57,805 nt of DNA. Origin: Bacteroidales bacterium. GTDB lineage: Bacteria > Bacteroidota > Bacteroidia > Bacteroidales > Bacteroidaceae. Positions 50,501 through 57,748 of this stretch are shown here, one piece after another (positions within the stretch are counted from its first letter, which is position 1; each line of letters begins with the position of its first letter). Under the pieces are notes generated by a model. The model ran no database searches. It saw only the letters and a program-made list of their open reading frames with translations, and was not told where the DNA came from. The position numbers and the translations under genes were made by a program. Where the stretch lies: positions 1-57,805 of the forward strand of contig JALEZQ010000058.1 of the NCBI GenBank assembly GCA_022772475.1. Direction: 5' to 3'.

Positions 50501-51427
50501 GACAGGATGGAGACCATTACCTGCCTGAACAATTCGGGTGGAGACAATGTCATGACCTTCAAAGACCGCACGACAACCCTTTTCGAGACGACCGACTCTG
50601 TGCGCAACGGCCGCTTCACGGTGCTGGCGCGCATTCCCCGTGACATCAGTTATTCCGACGACCGTGCGCTCATTTCGCTCTATGCCCTCTCGGCAGACAC
50701 CCTAAATACTGCGGCAGGCAAATGCGAGCAGATTTGCCTCAATGGCTCTGTTGCCTCAGAAGAGCCCGATACGTTGGCGCCGAAAGTCATGCTCTATCTA
50801 GACAATCCCGACTTCCCATCGGGAGGTATCACCGGCCCTTCGCCATTGTTTGTGGCAGAAGTGTCGGACGACAACGGTATCGCTATGGCATCGCTCAGTG
50901 CAGGACGCGGCATGGAACTGGTGCTCGATGGCGACACGGGCAATCCCATGGACATGGGCAACTATTTCGCCTACGACTTCGGCTCGTACATGAGTGGTCG
51001 CGTCACATATCCTTTGTCCAATCTGTTGCCGGGAGAGCACAGCCTGAGGTTCCGCGTGAGCGATACAGACGGCAATGTTACCACAGAGACGCTGGCCTTC
51101 CATGTGTCGGAAACTTTGCCCGCCGACTTTTCTGTCTCTGTCACAGAAAATCCGGCACATACCTCCACGTCCCTCGTTGCCATAGGTGTAGCCGGCACAG
51201 CCGACAGCCCATCTACGCTGACCTTTGAGGTTTATGACCTTTATGGCCACTGCATTTGGCAACACAGCCGGACGGTCACGACGTCGCACCACGTAGTCAA
51301 CTGGCCACTCACCACAACGGCCGGTGGCGTCGCCCCCTCGGGTATTTACCTGTACCGTGCAGTTTGCGACGGACCGGCAGGCCGACAGACCACCGAGACG
51401 CAAAAAATCATCGTCGTGCGCCATTGA
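47567..51427 (+). CDS. porU: T9SS sortase-like peptidase PorU (C25)
   Basis: A 1286-residue secreted gingipain-family peptidase that cleaves the C-terminal sorting domains of T9SS cargo at the cell surface and attaches them to lipopolysaccharide. The catalytic His791 is in NYIGHGSPEQIS and Cys824 in VMASCEISP. The C-terminus (TFEVYDLYGHCIW ... GIYLYRAV) is itself a sorting-domain-like region. A second ATG at 47597 gives a shorter, cleaner signal peptide (MRCLSHIRPTRFCLLL) and could be the true start. It is followed by porV and ispF, the order in P. gingivalis. Confidence 0.93.
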   Translation: MDKLTQLPLDMRCLSHIRPTRFCLLLIWTTCNLALNAQQSDTVFTNLEVDQYPVSEAGLPQFACQYEVDARTWPVMADSVRIIYPVFKALSAEETAVITACGYHVAHDIRPVVTYGVSRGQGLADIVFCPIVKRKDKFYRLVSCKIFMPNCAYRSVSSSSSLKRLGLKATAMSDERWAAHSVLSSGHWVKIRVTNEGVYELTENQLHKMGFADISRVKVFGYGGRPLPEDWTFNTANAVPDDLCEIPLYQKSSSLLFFAEGLVRWQWNASISQWTHEANPYSRYSYYFVTEGDAPKRMSTLAATAAGDVVSTVNHHALFERDQAALYEGGRELYDPTDLSLSSQQISLAAPDIVEGSTARVYISVGGVGQKAAVPIQLTLAGETLGSFNLSSTVSNESGAETRRTFTTDKAAAKNTFNLSAQTVTETRLNALRLTYERRLNAASGAFAFSPQQSGPLTLSIQGATSSTQVWRLQDALHDAAILPATNEGGYQASCPDGTLRYAIVDVNRNYPSPQVVGSVANQDLHATTQADMIIVVPPSGIYAEQAERLAQAHRQHQGLNVVVVNAGQIYNEYSSGAPDATAIRRYLKMLYDRAESQDAMPRYLLLFGACAWDNRMLSDGWSGMIVENYLPAFEVSHGAREVSNTNIAIGPISSYVTDDYYTWLDDSEGTAYTRNKPDVAVGRIPCTDERTAAVVVDKLIAYMQNKQAGAWQSRIFVLGDDLNNALHMRAAERVATALSTATNDRLRLRKVYWDVYPRTYTATGYAYPQATALLQTQMQQGALLFNYIGHGSPEQISHSRVLVCDDFTKSSSGHFPLWVMASCEISPYDTPGDDIGRLALANPTGGAIGVVCASRSVYADYNEQLNTALCKQLFPTSNGTAQNSIGEALRLAKNAVVNDGTDVSINKLKYILLGDPALLLAAPSRQMFIDSINGQPLRTGQVVPLAAGSVVTLGGYVSGGSGMADPAFQGTVTLSLADRMETITCLNNSGGDNVMTFKDRTTTLFETTDSVRNGRFTVLARIPRDISYSDDRALISLYALSADTLNTAAGKCEQICLNGSVASEEPDTLAPKVMLYLDNPDFPSGGITGPSPLFVAEVSDDNGIAMASLSAGRGMELVLDGDTGNPMDMGNYFAYDFGSYMSGRVTYPLSNLLPGEHSLRFRVSDTDGNVTTETLAFHVSETLPADFSVSVTENPAHTSTSLVAIGVAGTADSPSTLTFEVYDLYGHCIWQHSRTVTTSHHVVNWPLTTTAGGVAPSGIYLYRAVCDGPAGRQTTETQKIIVVRH

Positions 51428-51644
51428 TATGGCGGCGCATCGTGTCCCTTGCCTCAGTCCAAAGCCACTGCCGTGGCCTTGACCTGTGGAAAAATGACGC
51501 CCTCGATACAATATATTTGAAAGATACACGTTATACAAAAGAAATGCGTGCCGGTTTTCACCTCAACGCTAAAACGGCGGCAGACCTCCGGCGGTCATCG
51601 TTATCCATGCCATGTCTGCCATAATCAAAAGACCTAATCACTAC

Positions 51645-52796
51645 ATGAAATCGTTACGAATGCTGACGTTCGCGTGCTCCCTTATAGCTGCTGTAAGCCA
51701 AGGATATGCACAGGACGACCTGAAAGACAGATTTAACCCCATTTTGACGGCCGTGACCTCACAGACCATTGCGGCCGATGCCCGTGCCGCCAGTATGGGC
51801 GACCTTGGCGCGGCTACGGAACCGGATGTCAACTCGCAGAGTTGGAACCCTGCGAAATATCCCTTTACCATCAGTAGAGCAGGACTGGCCCTCAACTACA
51901 CCCCTTGGTTGCGCGAACTGGTCAACGACATCGCCCTGCTCAATGCCGTTGGCTACGTTAGGCTGGGCGACTATCAGGCCATCAGTTCATCTATCCGCTA
52001 TTTCTCCCTCGGCGACTTCACCGCCGGCGACATGACCGTGCGCCCCTATGAGTTCTCTGTCGATGTGGCCTACTCGCGTATGCTCAGCGAAACCTTCTCT
52101 GCAGCGGTAGCTCTGCGCTACATGTATTCGGACCTGTCCGGCCATTCGGACGACAATGCTACGCCCGGTTCGGCCTTCGCCGCAGATATTGCCTGCTACT
52201 ACAACAACTACGTCATGATGGGCAGTCGCGAGTGTCTCTTGGCCTTAGGTCTGAACATTAGCAACATCGGTAGCAAAATCAATTTTGGTGGCGACTATAG
52301 CTATTTCATTCCGACCAACCTCCGCTTGGGTCTCAGTTATACCATGCCGATCAACGAGTATAACCGCTTCTCCATCAGCGCCGACGCCAACAAACTGCTC
52401 GTGCCCTCTATGCCCCTGCAGGGTGAGGACGAAGACAACGAAGCCTATGAGCAGCGTATCCGCGACGAGTATTACGACATGTCGTCCATCTCGGGCATCT
52501 TCAAAAGTTTTGGCGACTCCGAACGCGGTTTTAAAGGCGAACTGGAGGAAATCCAGTGGAGCATAGGTGCGGAATATACCTATAATGACAAGTTCAGTCT
52601 GCGCGCCGGCTACCATCATGAAAGTGAGATGCAGGGCAACCGCAAGTACTACACCGTAGGTGCCGGACTCCGCATGAACGTGCTCAGCGTCGATGCCGGC
52701 TATGTCATCGCCACCACGCCCAGCAACCCCCTCGACGCCACGCTCCGCGTGTCCCTCTCGTTCGATATGGACGGACTGAAGAGCCTGTTCAAGTAA
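51645..52796 (+). CDS. porV: T9SS outer-membrane protein PorV (LptO)
   Basis: A 383-residue outer-membrane barrel. After a signal peptide (start 51645, MKSLRMLTF; an ATG 33 bases earlier lacks a clean signal) comes the family opening with IAADARAASMGDLGAATEPD, and barrel strands through to the C-terminal LRVSLSFDMDGLKSLFK. PorV shuttles T9SS cargo from the secretion channel to PorU for cleavage and anchoring. The 217-base gap after porU contains no gene. Confidence 0.92.
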   Translation: MKSLRMLTFACSLIAAVSQGYAQDDLKDRFNPILTAVTSQTIAADARAASMGDLGAATEPDVNSQSWNPAKYPFTISRAGLALNYTPWLRELVNDIALLNAVGYVRLGDYQAISSSIRYFSLGDFTAGDMTVRPYEFSVDVAYSRMLSETFSAAVALRYMYSDLSGHSDDNATPGSAFAADIACYYNNYVMMGSRECLLALGLNISNIGSKINFGGDYSYFIPTNLRLGLSYTMPINEYNRFSISADANKLLVPSMPLQGEDEDNEAYEQRIRDEYYDMSSISGIFKSFGDSERGFKGELEEIQWSIGAEYTYNDKFSLRAGYHHESEMQGNRKYYTVGAGLRMNVLSVDAGYVIATTPSNPLDATLRVSLSFDMDGLKSLFK

Positions 52797-52873
52797 CCCT
52801 TTCCTTCCCCCACCGCAGGCTTGCCATCAACGCGCATGCCTCCATGGTCAAACCTTTTAGCATAAGATATACG

Positions 52874-53353
52874 ATGAGTAAGATAAGAGTAGGTATGGGC
52901 TTTGACGTGCATGCCCTGGTGGCCGATCGCCCGCTGTGGTTGGGCGGCATACGTCTGGAGCACACCCATGGCCTCAAGGGACACAGCGACGCCGACGTCC
53001 TTATTCATGCCATCTGCGACGCCCTGCTCGGCGCCGCCGCCATGCGCGACATAGGCTACCACTTCCCCGACACCTCCGACCAGTTTGAAGGCATTGACAG
53101 TAAAATTCTTTTGCGCCGCACCATCGAACTGATTGCCGCCAAAGGCTGGCGCGTGGGCAATGTAGATGCCACCGTATGTGCAGAAGCCCCCAAACTGCAA
53201 AAGCATATCCCCCAAATGGTCGCCACCCTGGCCCCCATCCTCGGCGTGGACGAGGACGACGTCAGCATAAAGGCCACCACCACCGAGCGGCTGGGCTTTA
53301 CCGGCCGCAAAGAGGGCATTGCCGCCTATGCCGTCGTACTCATAGAGAAGTAA
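52874..53353 (+). CDS. ispF: 2-C-methyl-D-erythritol 2,4-cyclodiphosphate synthase
   Basis: A 159-residue enzyme of the MEP isoprenoid pathway. Motifs include GMGFDVHALVADRPLWLGG, the zinc-site pair DVH and the SDADVLIHAICDALLGAAAMRDIGYHFPD segment, and the C-terminal TTTERLGFTGRKEGIAAYAV. It probably forms a trimer with a zinc at each interface. The start at 52874 (MSKIRVGMGF) is chosen over 52844. It sits in the conserved porU-porV-ispF order. Confidence 0.95.
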   Translation: MSKIRVGMGFDVHALVADRPLWLGGIRLEHTHGLKGHSDADVLIHAICDALLGAAAMRDIGYHFPDTSDQFEGIDSKILLRRTIELIAAKGWRVGNVDATVCAEAPKLQKHIPQMVATLAPILGVDEDDVSIKATTTERLGFTGRKEGIAAYAVVLIEK

Positions 53354-53414
53354 GTACAACGACAGCAGGGGGCTCGACCTACGGCCCCTTCGACCTATAG
53401 CGGAGCTTATCGTT

Positions 53415-53812
53415 CGTTGCACACGCTACCCATAACGTGAGTTTTACTCCCGAAAACGTGAAGTCCCTCCGCCATACAACCGGAAGCGCAAAGGCACTGC
53501 GCCAATCCAAATCGCGCATTCGTCATCACAGTTTGGGCGACAGAATTTTCTGTTTGGGCGACAGAAAATCCTGTCGCCCAAACTCTATCCGTCCAAACGC
53601 CCCCTCTTCACCCCGCCCGTGAGGGCGTTTTCCGCCCGTCAAGCGCAGAATTTTTAATAGATTTAACCAAAGCGCAGTGCTTGTATTAAGTTATTGTACA
53701 AACCTGACAAAATAAGCCGCCCCATGCTTGCGTTTTTTCCGTCCTCGGGAATAGTTGCCGGCTTTCGCGCCCCCTCTCGAGGTTAACGAGTGTTAACGAC
53801 TGCATTGCACAC
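53415..53812 (+). repeat. Dispersed non-coding element, copy B (about 398 bp)
   Basis: Begins CGTTGCACAC, has AACGTGA boxes 21 bases apart, then TTTGGGCGACAG at 53532-53543 and 53553-53564 with an inverted copy at 53571-53582, and ends TTGCACAC at 53812. It shares order, spacing and length with copy A at 26388-26785 on the other strand. It lies between ispF and ppdK; no gene is seen in 53354-53995. Confidence 0.75.
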
Positions 53813-53947
53813 ATGTAACCGCGGTCTGTCGTTTTCCTTATTCCAACCTTAAGCCATCTCTGCCAACGAAAGGTAGGAATCTCCAAAAAGCCGTGTCTTA
53901 GGATAAGAAAAATAAGGTTAACTATTGCGAGGGTGGGATAATTTTCA

Positions 53948-53955
53948 TAATTTTG
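53948..53955 (+). promoter_or_regulatory. -7 box for ppdK
   Basis: TAATTTTG fits the -7 consensus, 40 bases before the ATG at 53996; a weak TATTG at 53923-53927 is at the expected -33 spacing. Confidence 0.5.
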
Positions 53956-53995
53956 TCCGCAACGAAAGTTTAGAATCACAAAATATTAATTTACT

Positions 53996-56719
53996 ATGGA
54001 AGACCACAAAAGAGTCTACACTTTTGGCGCTGGCAAGGCAGAAGGCCGTGCCGACATGCGCAATGAGTTGGGTGGTAAGGGTGCTAACCTTGCCGAAATG
54101 AACCTGATTGGCGTACCTGTGCCTCCCGGTTTCACGATTACTACTGACACCTGCAACGACTACTATAAAATAGGAAAGGAAGAAGTTGTAGCCCTTCTTA
54201 AGAGTGAGGTGGAAAAAGCCCTTCACGGCGTTGAGGTGTTGATGGACTCCAAGTTTGGTGACGTGGCTAACCCTCTGCTTCTCTCTGTTCGTTCGGGTGC
54301 ACGTGCATCGATGCCCGGTATGATGGATACCATCCTCAACCTGGGTCTCAACGACGAGGTTGTTGAAGGTCTGGCAGCCAAGACGGGTAACCCCCGTTTT
54401 GCCTACGATGCCTACCGTCGCTTCGTACAGATGTACGGCGACGTGGTGCTTGGCATGAAGCCCGTCAACAAGGAAGACGTCGATCCCTTCGAGGAAATCA
54501 TCGACGCTGTGAAGAAAGAAAAGGGTGTGAAGCTCGACAACGAATTGGACGTTGACGACCTGAAGACCCTCGTAGCTCGTTTCAAGGCTGCCATTCAGGA
54601 ACGTACCGGCAAGGCATTCCCCACCAACCCGATGGAACAGCTTTGGGGCGCCATCTGCGCCGTGTTCGATTCGTGGATGAACGAGCGCGCCATCCTCTAC
54701 CGTAAGATGGAAGGCATCCCCGCAGAGTGGGGTACCGCCGTTACCGTCATGGCCATGGTCTTCGGTAACATGGGTAACACTTCTGCTACCGGTGTATGCT
54801 TCAGCCGTGATGCTGCTACCGGCGAAGATATTTTCAACGGCGAATGGCTCGTCAACGCTCAGGGCGAAGACGTGGTGGCCGGTATCCGCACGCCGCAGCA
54901 GATTACCCTCGAGGGTAGCCGCCGCTGGGCCGAACTTCAGGGCATCAGTGAGGAAGTGCGCAGCTCGCAGTATCCTTCGATGGAAGAGGCCATGCCCGAA
55001 ATCTACAAGCAGCTCGACGCCATCCAGACCAAACTGGAAGAGCACTACCACGACATGCAGGATATGGAGTTCACCGTTCAGGAAGGAAAACTCTGGTTCC
55101 TCCAGACGCGTAACGGTAAGCGCACCGGTGCCGCCATGGTCAAGATTGCTATGGATCTGCTCCGTCAGGGCATGATTGACGAGAAGACGGCTATCAACCG
55201 CTGCGAGCCCGCCAAACTCGACGAACTGCTCCACCCCGTATTCAGCAAGGATTCGCTGGCCAAGGCCGTCGAACTGACGCGCGGTCTGCCCGCCAGCCCG
55301 GGTGCTGCCTGCGGTCAGATTGTATTCTTCGCCGACGATGCTGCCAAATGGCATGCTGACGGCCACAAGGTGGTCATGGTACGTATCGAGACCAGCCCCG
55401 AAGACCTCGCTGGTATGGCCGTTGCCGAAGGTATCCTGACGGCACGCGGCGGTATGACCAGCCACGCTGCAGTTGTAGCCCGCGGTATGGGTAAGTGTTG
55501 CGTCAGCGGTGCCGGTGCCATCAACGTGGACTACAAGTCGAAGACCGTCGAAATCGATGGCGTAGTGCTCAAGGAGGGCGACTACATCTCGCTGAACGGT
55601 ACGAACGGTCGTGTATATAAGGGCGAAATCAAGACGCAGGCTGCCGAAATCTCCGGCGACTTCGCCGCTCTGATGGACCTCTGCGCCAAATATTCCCGCC
55701 TCCAGGTACGCACCAATGCCGATACGCCCCACGATGCTGAGGTAGCCCGCAAGTTCGGCGCCGTAGGTATCGGTCTGTGCCGCACCGAGCACATGTTCTT
55801 CGACAAGGAGAAGATTGTCGCCATGCGAGAGATGATTCTGGCCGAAGACGTAGAAGGCCGCCGCAAGGCTCTCGCCAAGCTCCTTCCCTACCAGAAGGAA
55901 GACTTCAAGGGCATCTTCCGCGCTATGGACGGTTACCCCGTAAACGTACGTCTGCTCGATCCTCCTCTCCACGAGTTCGTACCCCACGATGCCAAGGGTC
56001 AGGAAGAGATGGCCAAGGCTATGGGCGTTACCGTTGAGTACATCCGCCAGCGCGTAGAGAGCCTCTGCGAGCACAACCCAATGCTCGGTCACCGCGGTTG
56101 CCGTCTTGGTAACACCTATCCCTGCATCACGCAGATGCAGACCCGTGCCATTCTTGGTGCCTGCATTGATCTGAAGCGCGAAGGCCTCGACCCGCATCCC
56201 GAGATTATGGTGCCTCTGACCGGTATTCTCTACGAGTTCGAAGCTCAGGAAGACGTTATCCGTGCTGAAGCCAAGGCTCTCTTCGAAGAGGAAGGTATCG
56301 AGATTCCCTTCAAGGTAGGTACGATGATTGAGAGTCCTCGTGCAGCCCTGACGGCCGACCGCATTGCCACCCACGCCGAATATTTCAGCTTCGGTACGAA
56401 CGACCTTACGCAGATGACCTTCGGCTACTCGCGTGACGACATCGCCAGCTTCCTCCCCGTATATCTCGAGAAGAAGATTCTGAAGGTTGACCCCTTCCAG
56501 GTTCTCGACCAGAACGGCGTAGGTCAGCTCATCAACATGGCCGTAGAAAAGGGCCGCAGCGTACGTCCCGACCTGAAGTGCGGTATCTGCGGTGAGCACG
56601 GCGGCGAACCTTCGTCTGTGAAGTTCTGCCACAAGGCCGGCCTCAACTATGTCAGCTGCTCGCCTTTCCGCGTGCCCATCGCACGTCTTGCAGCCGCCCA
56701 GGCAGCAGTCGAAGAGTAA
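53996..56719 (+). CDS. ppdK: Pyruvate, phosphate dikinase
   Basis: A 907-residue enzyme interconverting pyruvate, ATP and phosphate with phosphoenolpyruvate, AMP and pyrophosphate. The N-terminal ATP-grasp-like nucleotide domain has ELGGKGANLAEMN; the phosphohistidine domain has ARGGMTSHAAVVARG with His490; the C-terminal PEP/pyruvate barrel has GLCRTEHMFF, MLGHRGCRLG and CGICGEHGGEP with Cys865. Length and domain order are normal. In anaerobes it often drives glycolysis with pyrophosphate. Its 3' end is repeated, in diverged form, at 57022-57469. Confidence 0.95.
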   Translation: MEDHKRVYTFGAGKAEGRADMRNELGGKGANLAEMNLIGVPVPPGFTITTDTCNDYYKIGKEEVVALLKSEVEKALHGVEVLMDSKFGDVANPLLLSVRSGARASMPGMMDTILNLGLNDEVVEGLAAKTGNPRFAYDAYRRFVQMYGDVVLGMKPVNKEDVDPFEEIIDAVKKEKGVKLDNELDVDDLKTLVARFKAAIQERTGKAFPTNPMEQLWGAICAVFDSWMNERAILYRKMEGIPAEWGTAVTVMAMVFGNMGNTSATGVCFSRDAATGEDIFNGEWLVNAQGEDVVAGIRTPQQITLEGSRRWAELQGISEEVRSSQYPSMEEAMPEIYKQLDAIQTKLEEHYHDMQDMEFTVQEGKLWFLQTRNGKRTGAAMVKIAMDLLRQGMIDEKTAINRCEPAKLDELLHPVFSKDSLAKAVELTRGLPASPGAACGQIVFFADDAAKWHADGHKVVMVRIETSPEDLAGMAVAEGILTARGGMTSHAAVVARGMGKCCVSGAGAINVDYKSKTVEIDGVVLKEGDYISLNGTNGRVYKGEIKTQAAEISGDFAALMDLCAKYSRLQVRTNADTPHDAEVARKFGAVGIGLCRTEHMFFDKEKIVAMREMILAEDVEGRRKALAKLLPYQKEDFKGIFRAMDGYPVNVRLLDPPLHEFVPHDAKGQEEMAKAMGVTVEYIRQRVESLCEHNPMLGHRGCRLGNTYPCITQMQTRAILGACIDLKREGLDPHPEIMVPLTGILYEFEAQEDVIRAEAKALFEEEGIEIPFKVGTMIESPRAALTADRIATHAEYFSFGTNDLTQMTFGYSRDDIASFLPVYLEKKILKVDPFQVLDQNGVGQLINMAVEKGRSVRPDLKCGICGEHGGEPSSVKFCHKAGLNYVSCSPFRVPIARLAAAQAAVEE

Positions 56720-56739
56720 TTAACTAAAATTCTAAGATT

Positions 56740-56961
56740 ATGGCAAGAGAAATTAAAGCAGGTAGCTGGTTGTTCCGCATTAGTGACAACCAAAAGGAAT
56801 TACAAAGAGCTGCACTAGGAAGTTCAAGTTACAGTAGATGCTGGTCGGCACCAGGTGGTGAACGTATCCTCGATATCATGGCAAATGGTGAAGATGTTGC
56901 CATTAGCACTGACCGTCATGACTATATTCGTCGCAAGAGCGGAGGTGTTTTTCTAAAGTAA
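56740..56961 (+). CDS. Small AT-rich orphan ORF
   Basis: A 73-residue frame starting MAREIKAGSWLFRIS, with no signal peptide or motif I recognise. It starts 20 bases after ppdK and uses visibly more AT-rich codons than the genes around it. It is enclosed by the end of ppdK and a second, diverged ppdK end, which suggests it came in with that rearrangement. A hairpin follows at 56969-57009. It may be a real small protein; the evidence is the clean frame and position only. Confidence 0.55.
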   Translation: MAREIKAGSWLFRISDNQKELQRAALGSSSYSRCWSAPGGERILDIMANGEDVAISTDRHDYIRRKSGGVFLK

Positions 56962-56968
56962 CCTAACC

Positions 56969-57009
56969 ATAGTTCCCCGTCTGCTGTTATGGGCAGATTG
57001 GGGAACTAT
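56969..57009 (+). terminator. Hairpin after the orphan ORF
   Basis: ATAGTTCCCC (56969-56978) and GGGGAACTAT (57000-57009) are exact 10-base arms, with a TCTGC/GCAGA inner stem. It directly follows the orphan ORF. There is no T-run. Confidence 0.65.
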
Positions 57010-57021
57010 TGACTAAAACAT

Positions 57022-57469
57022 TGCCGCTCTCTTCAAAGAAGAAGGCATCGAAATCCCCTTCAAGGTGGGTACGATGATTGAAATTCCGCGTGCAGCTCTC
57101 ACGGCCGACAAGATAGCTTCTCGTGCAGAGTACTTCTCTTTCGGTACGAACGACCTCACTCAGATGACCTTCGGTTACTCTCGCGACGACATCGCCAGCT
57201 TCTTGCCCGTTTACCTCGACAAGAAAATTTTGAAGGTAGACCCCTGCCAGGTGCTCGACCAGAACGGCGTGGGCCAGTTGGTAGAAATGGCTGTCAACAA
57301 GGGCCGCACCGTACGTCCCGAACTGAAGTGCGGTATTTGTGCCGAGCATGGTGGCGAACCCTCCAGCGTGAAGTTCTGCCACAAGGTTGGCCTCAACGAC
57401 GTCAGCTGCTCACCCTTCCGTGTGCCCATCGCCCGCCTTGCAGCCGCGCAGGCAGCAGTAGAGGAGTAA
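57022..57469 (+). pseudogene. Diverged second copy of the ppdK 3' end
   Basis: From about codon 760 of ppdK to its stop the sequence is repeated here as a 148-codon open stretch with no start of its own at the homology boundary. By eye about 15 of 148 residues differ and silent sites differ much more, so it is not a recent tandem copy. It keeps the dinucleotide-loop, CGIC-EHGGEP and final AAAQAAVEE segments and then meets a strong terminator. Confidence 0.85.
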
Positions 57470-57492
57470 TTTATATATTCCATTAATAAATA

Positions 57493-57530
57493 AGAGGCAA
57501 GCATCCGCAAAGGGTGCTTGCCTCTGTTTT
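57493..57530 (+). terminator. Intrinsic terminator after the ppdK remnant
   Basis: AGAGGCAAGCATCC (57493-57506) pairs with GGGTGCTTGCCTCT (57512-57525) with one wobble and a 5-base loop, followed by GTTTTGTTT. This looks like the original terminator of ppdK. Confidence 0.8.
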
Positions 57531-57678
57531 GTTTGCGAGTTTGACAAGTAAACACGGGGGAAAAACCTTGTCACGCTGTCACGCTATGCTGCCCGACGCT
57601 TGGATCACATTTTTAATAATGTATGAACTCATAATAAATTATTGCTGTCCGGTAAAACTTTTTCAAACAAAACAAATT

Positions 57679-57710
57679 AGGGCTGACACTTCTCACGAGG
57701 TATCAGCCCT
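57679..57710 (+). terminator. Hairpin in the IS leader
   Basis: AGGGCTGA (57679-57686) and TCAGCCCT (57703-57710) form an 8-base stem followed by TTTTGG. Placed before the transposase promoter, it may block read-through from outside, as in other insertion sequences. Confidence 0.6.
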
Positions 57711-57716
57711 TTTGGT

Positions 57717-57724
57717 TATCTTTG
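57717..57724 (+). promoter_or_regulatory. -7 box for the IS4-type transposase
   Basis: TATCTTTG matches the -7 consensus exactly, 25 bases before the ATG at 57749. Confidence 0.5.
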
Positions 57725-57748
57725 TTTTTGCTAAATTAAAACATAACC

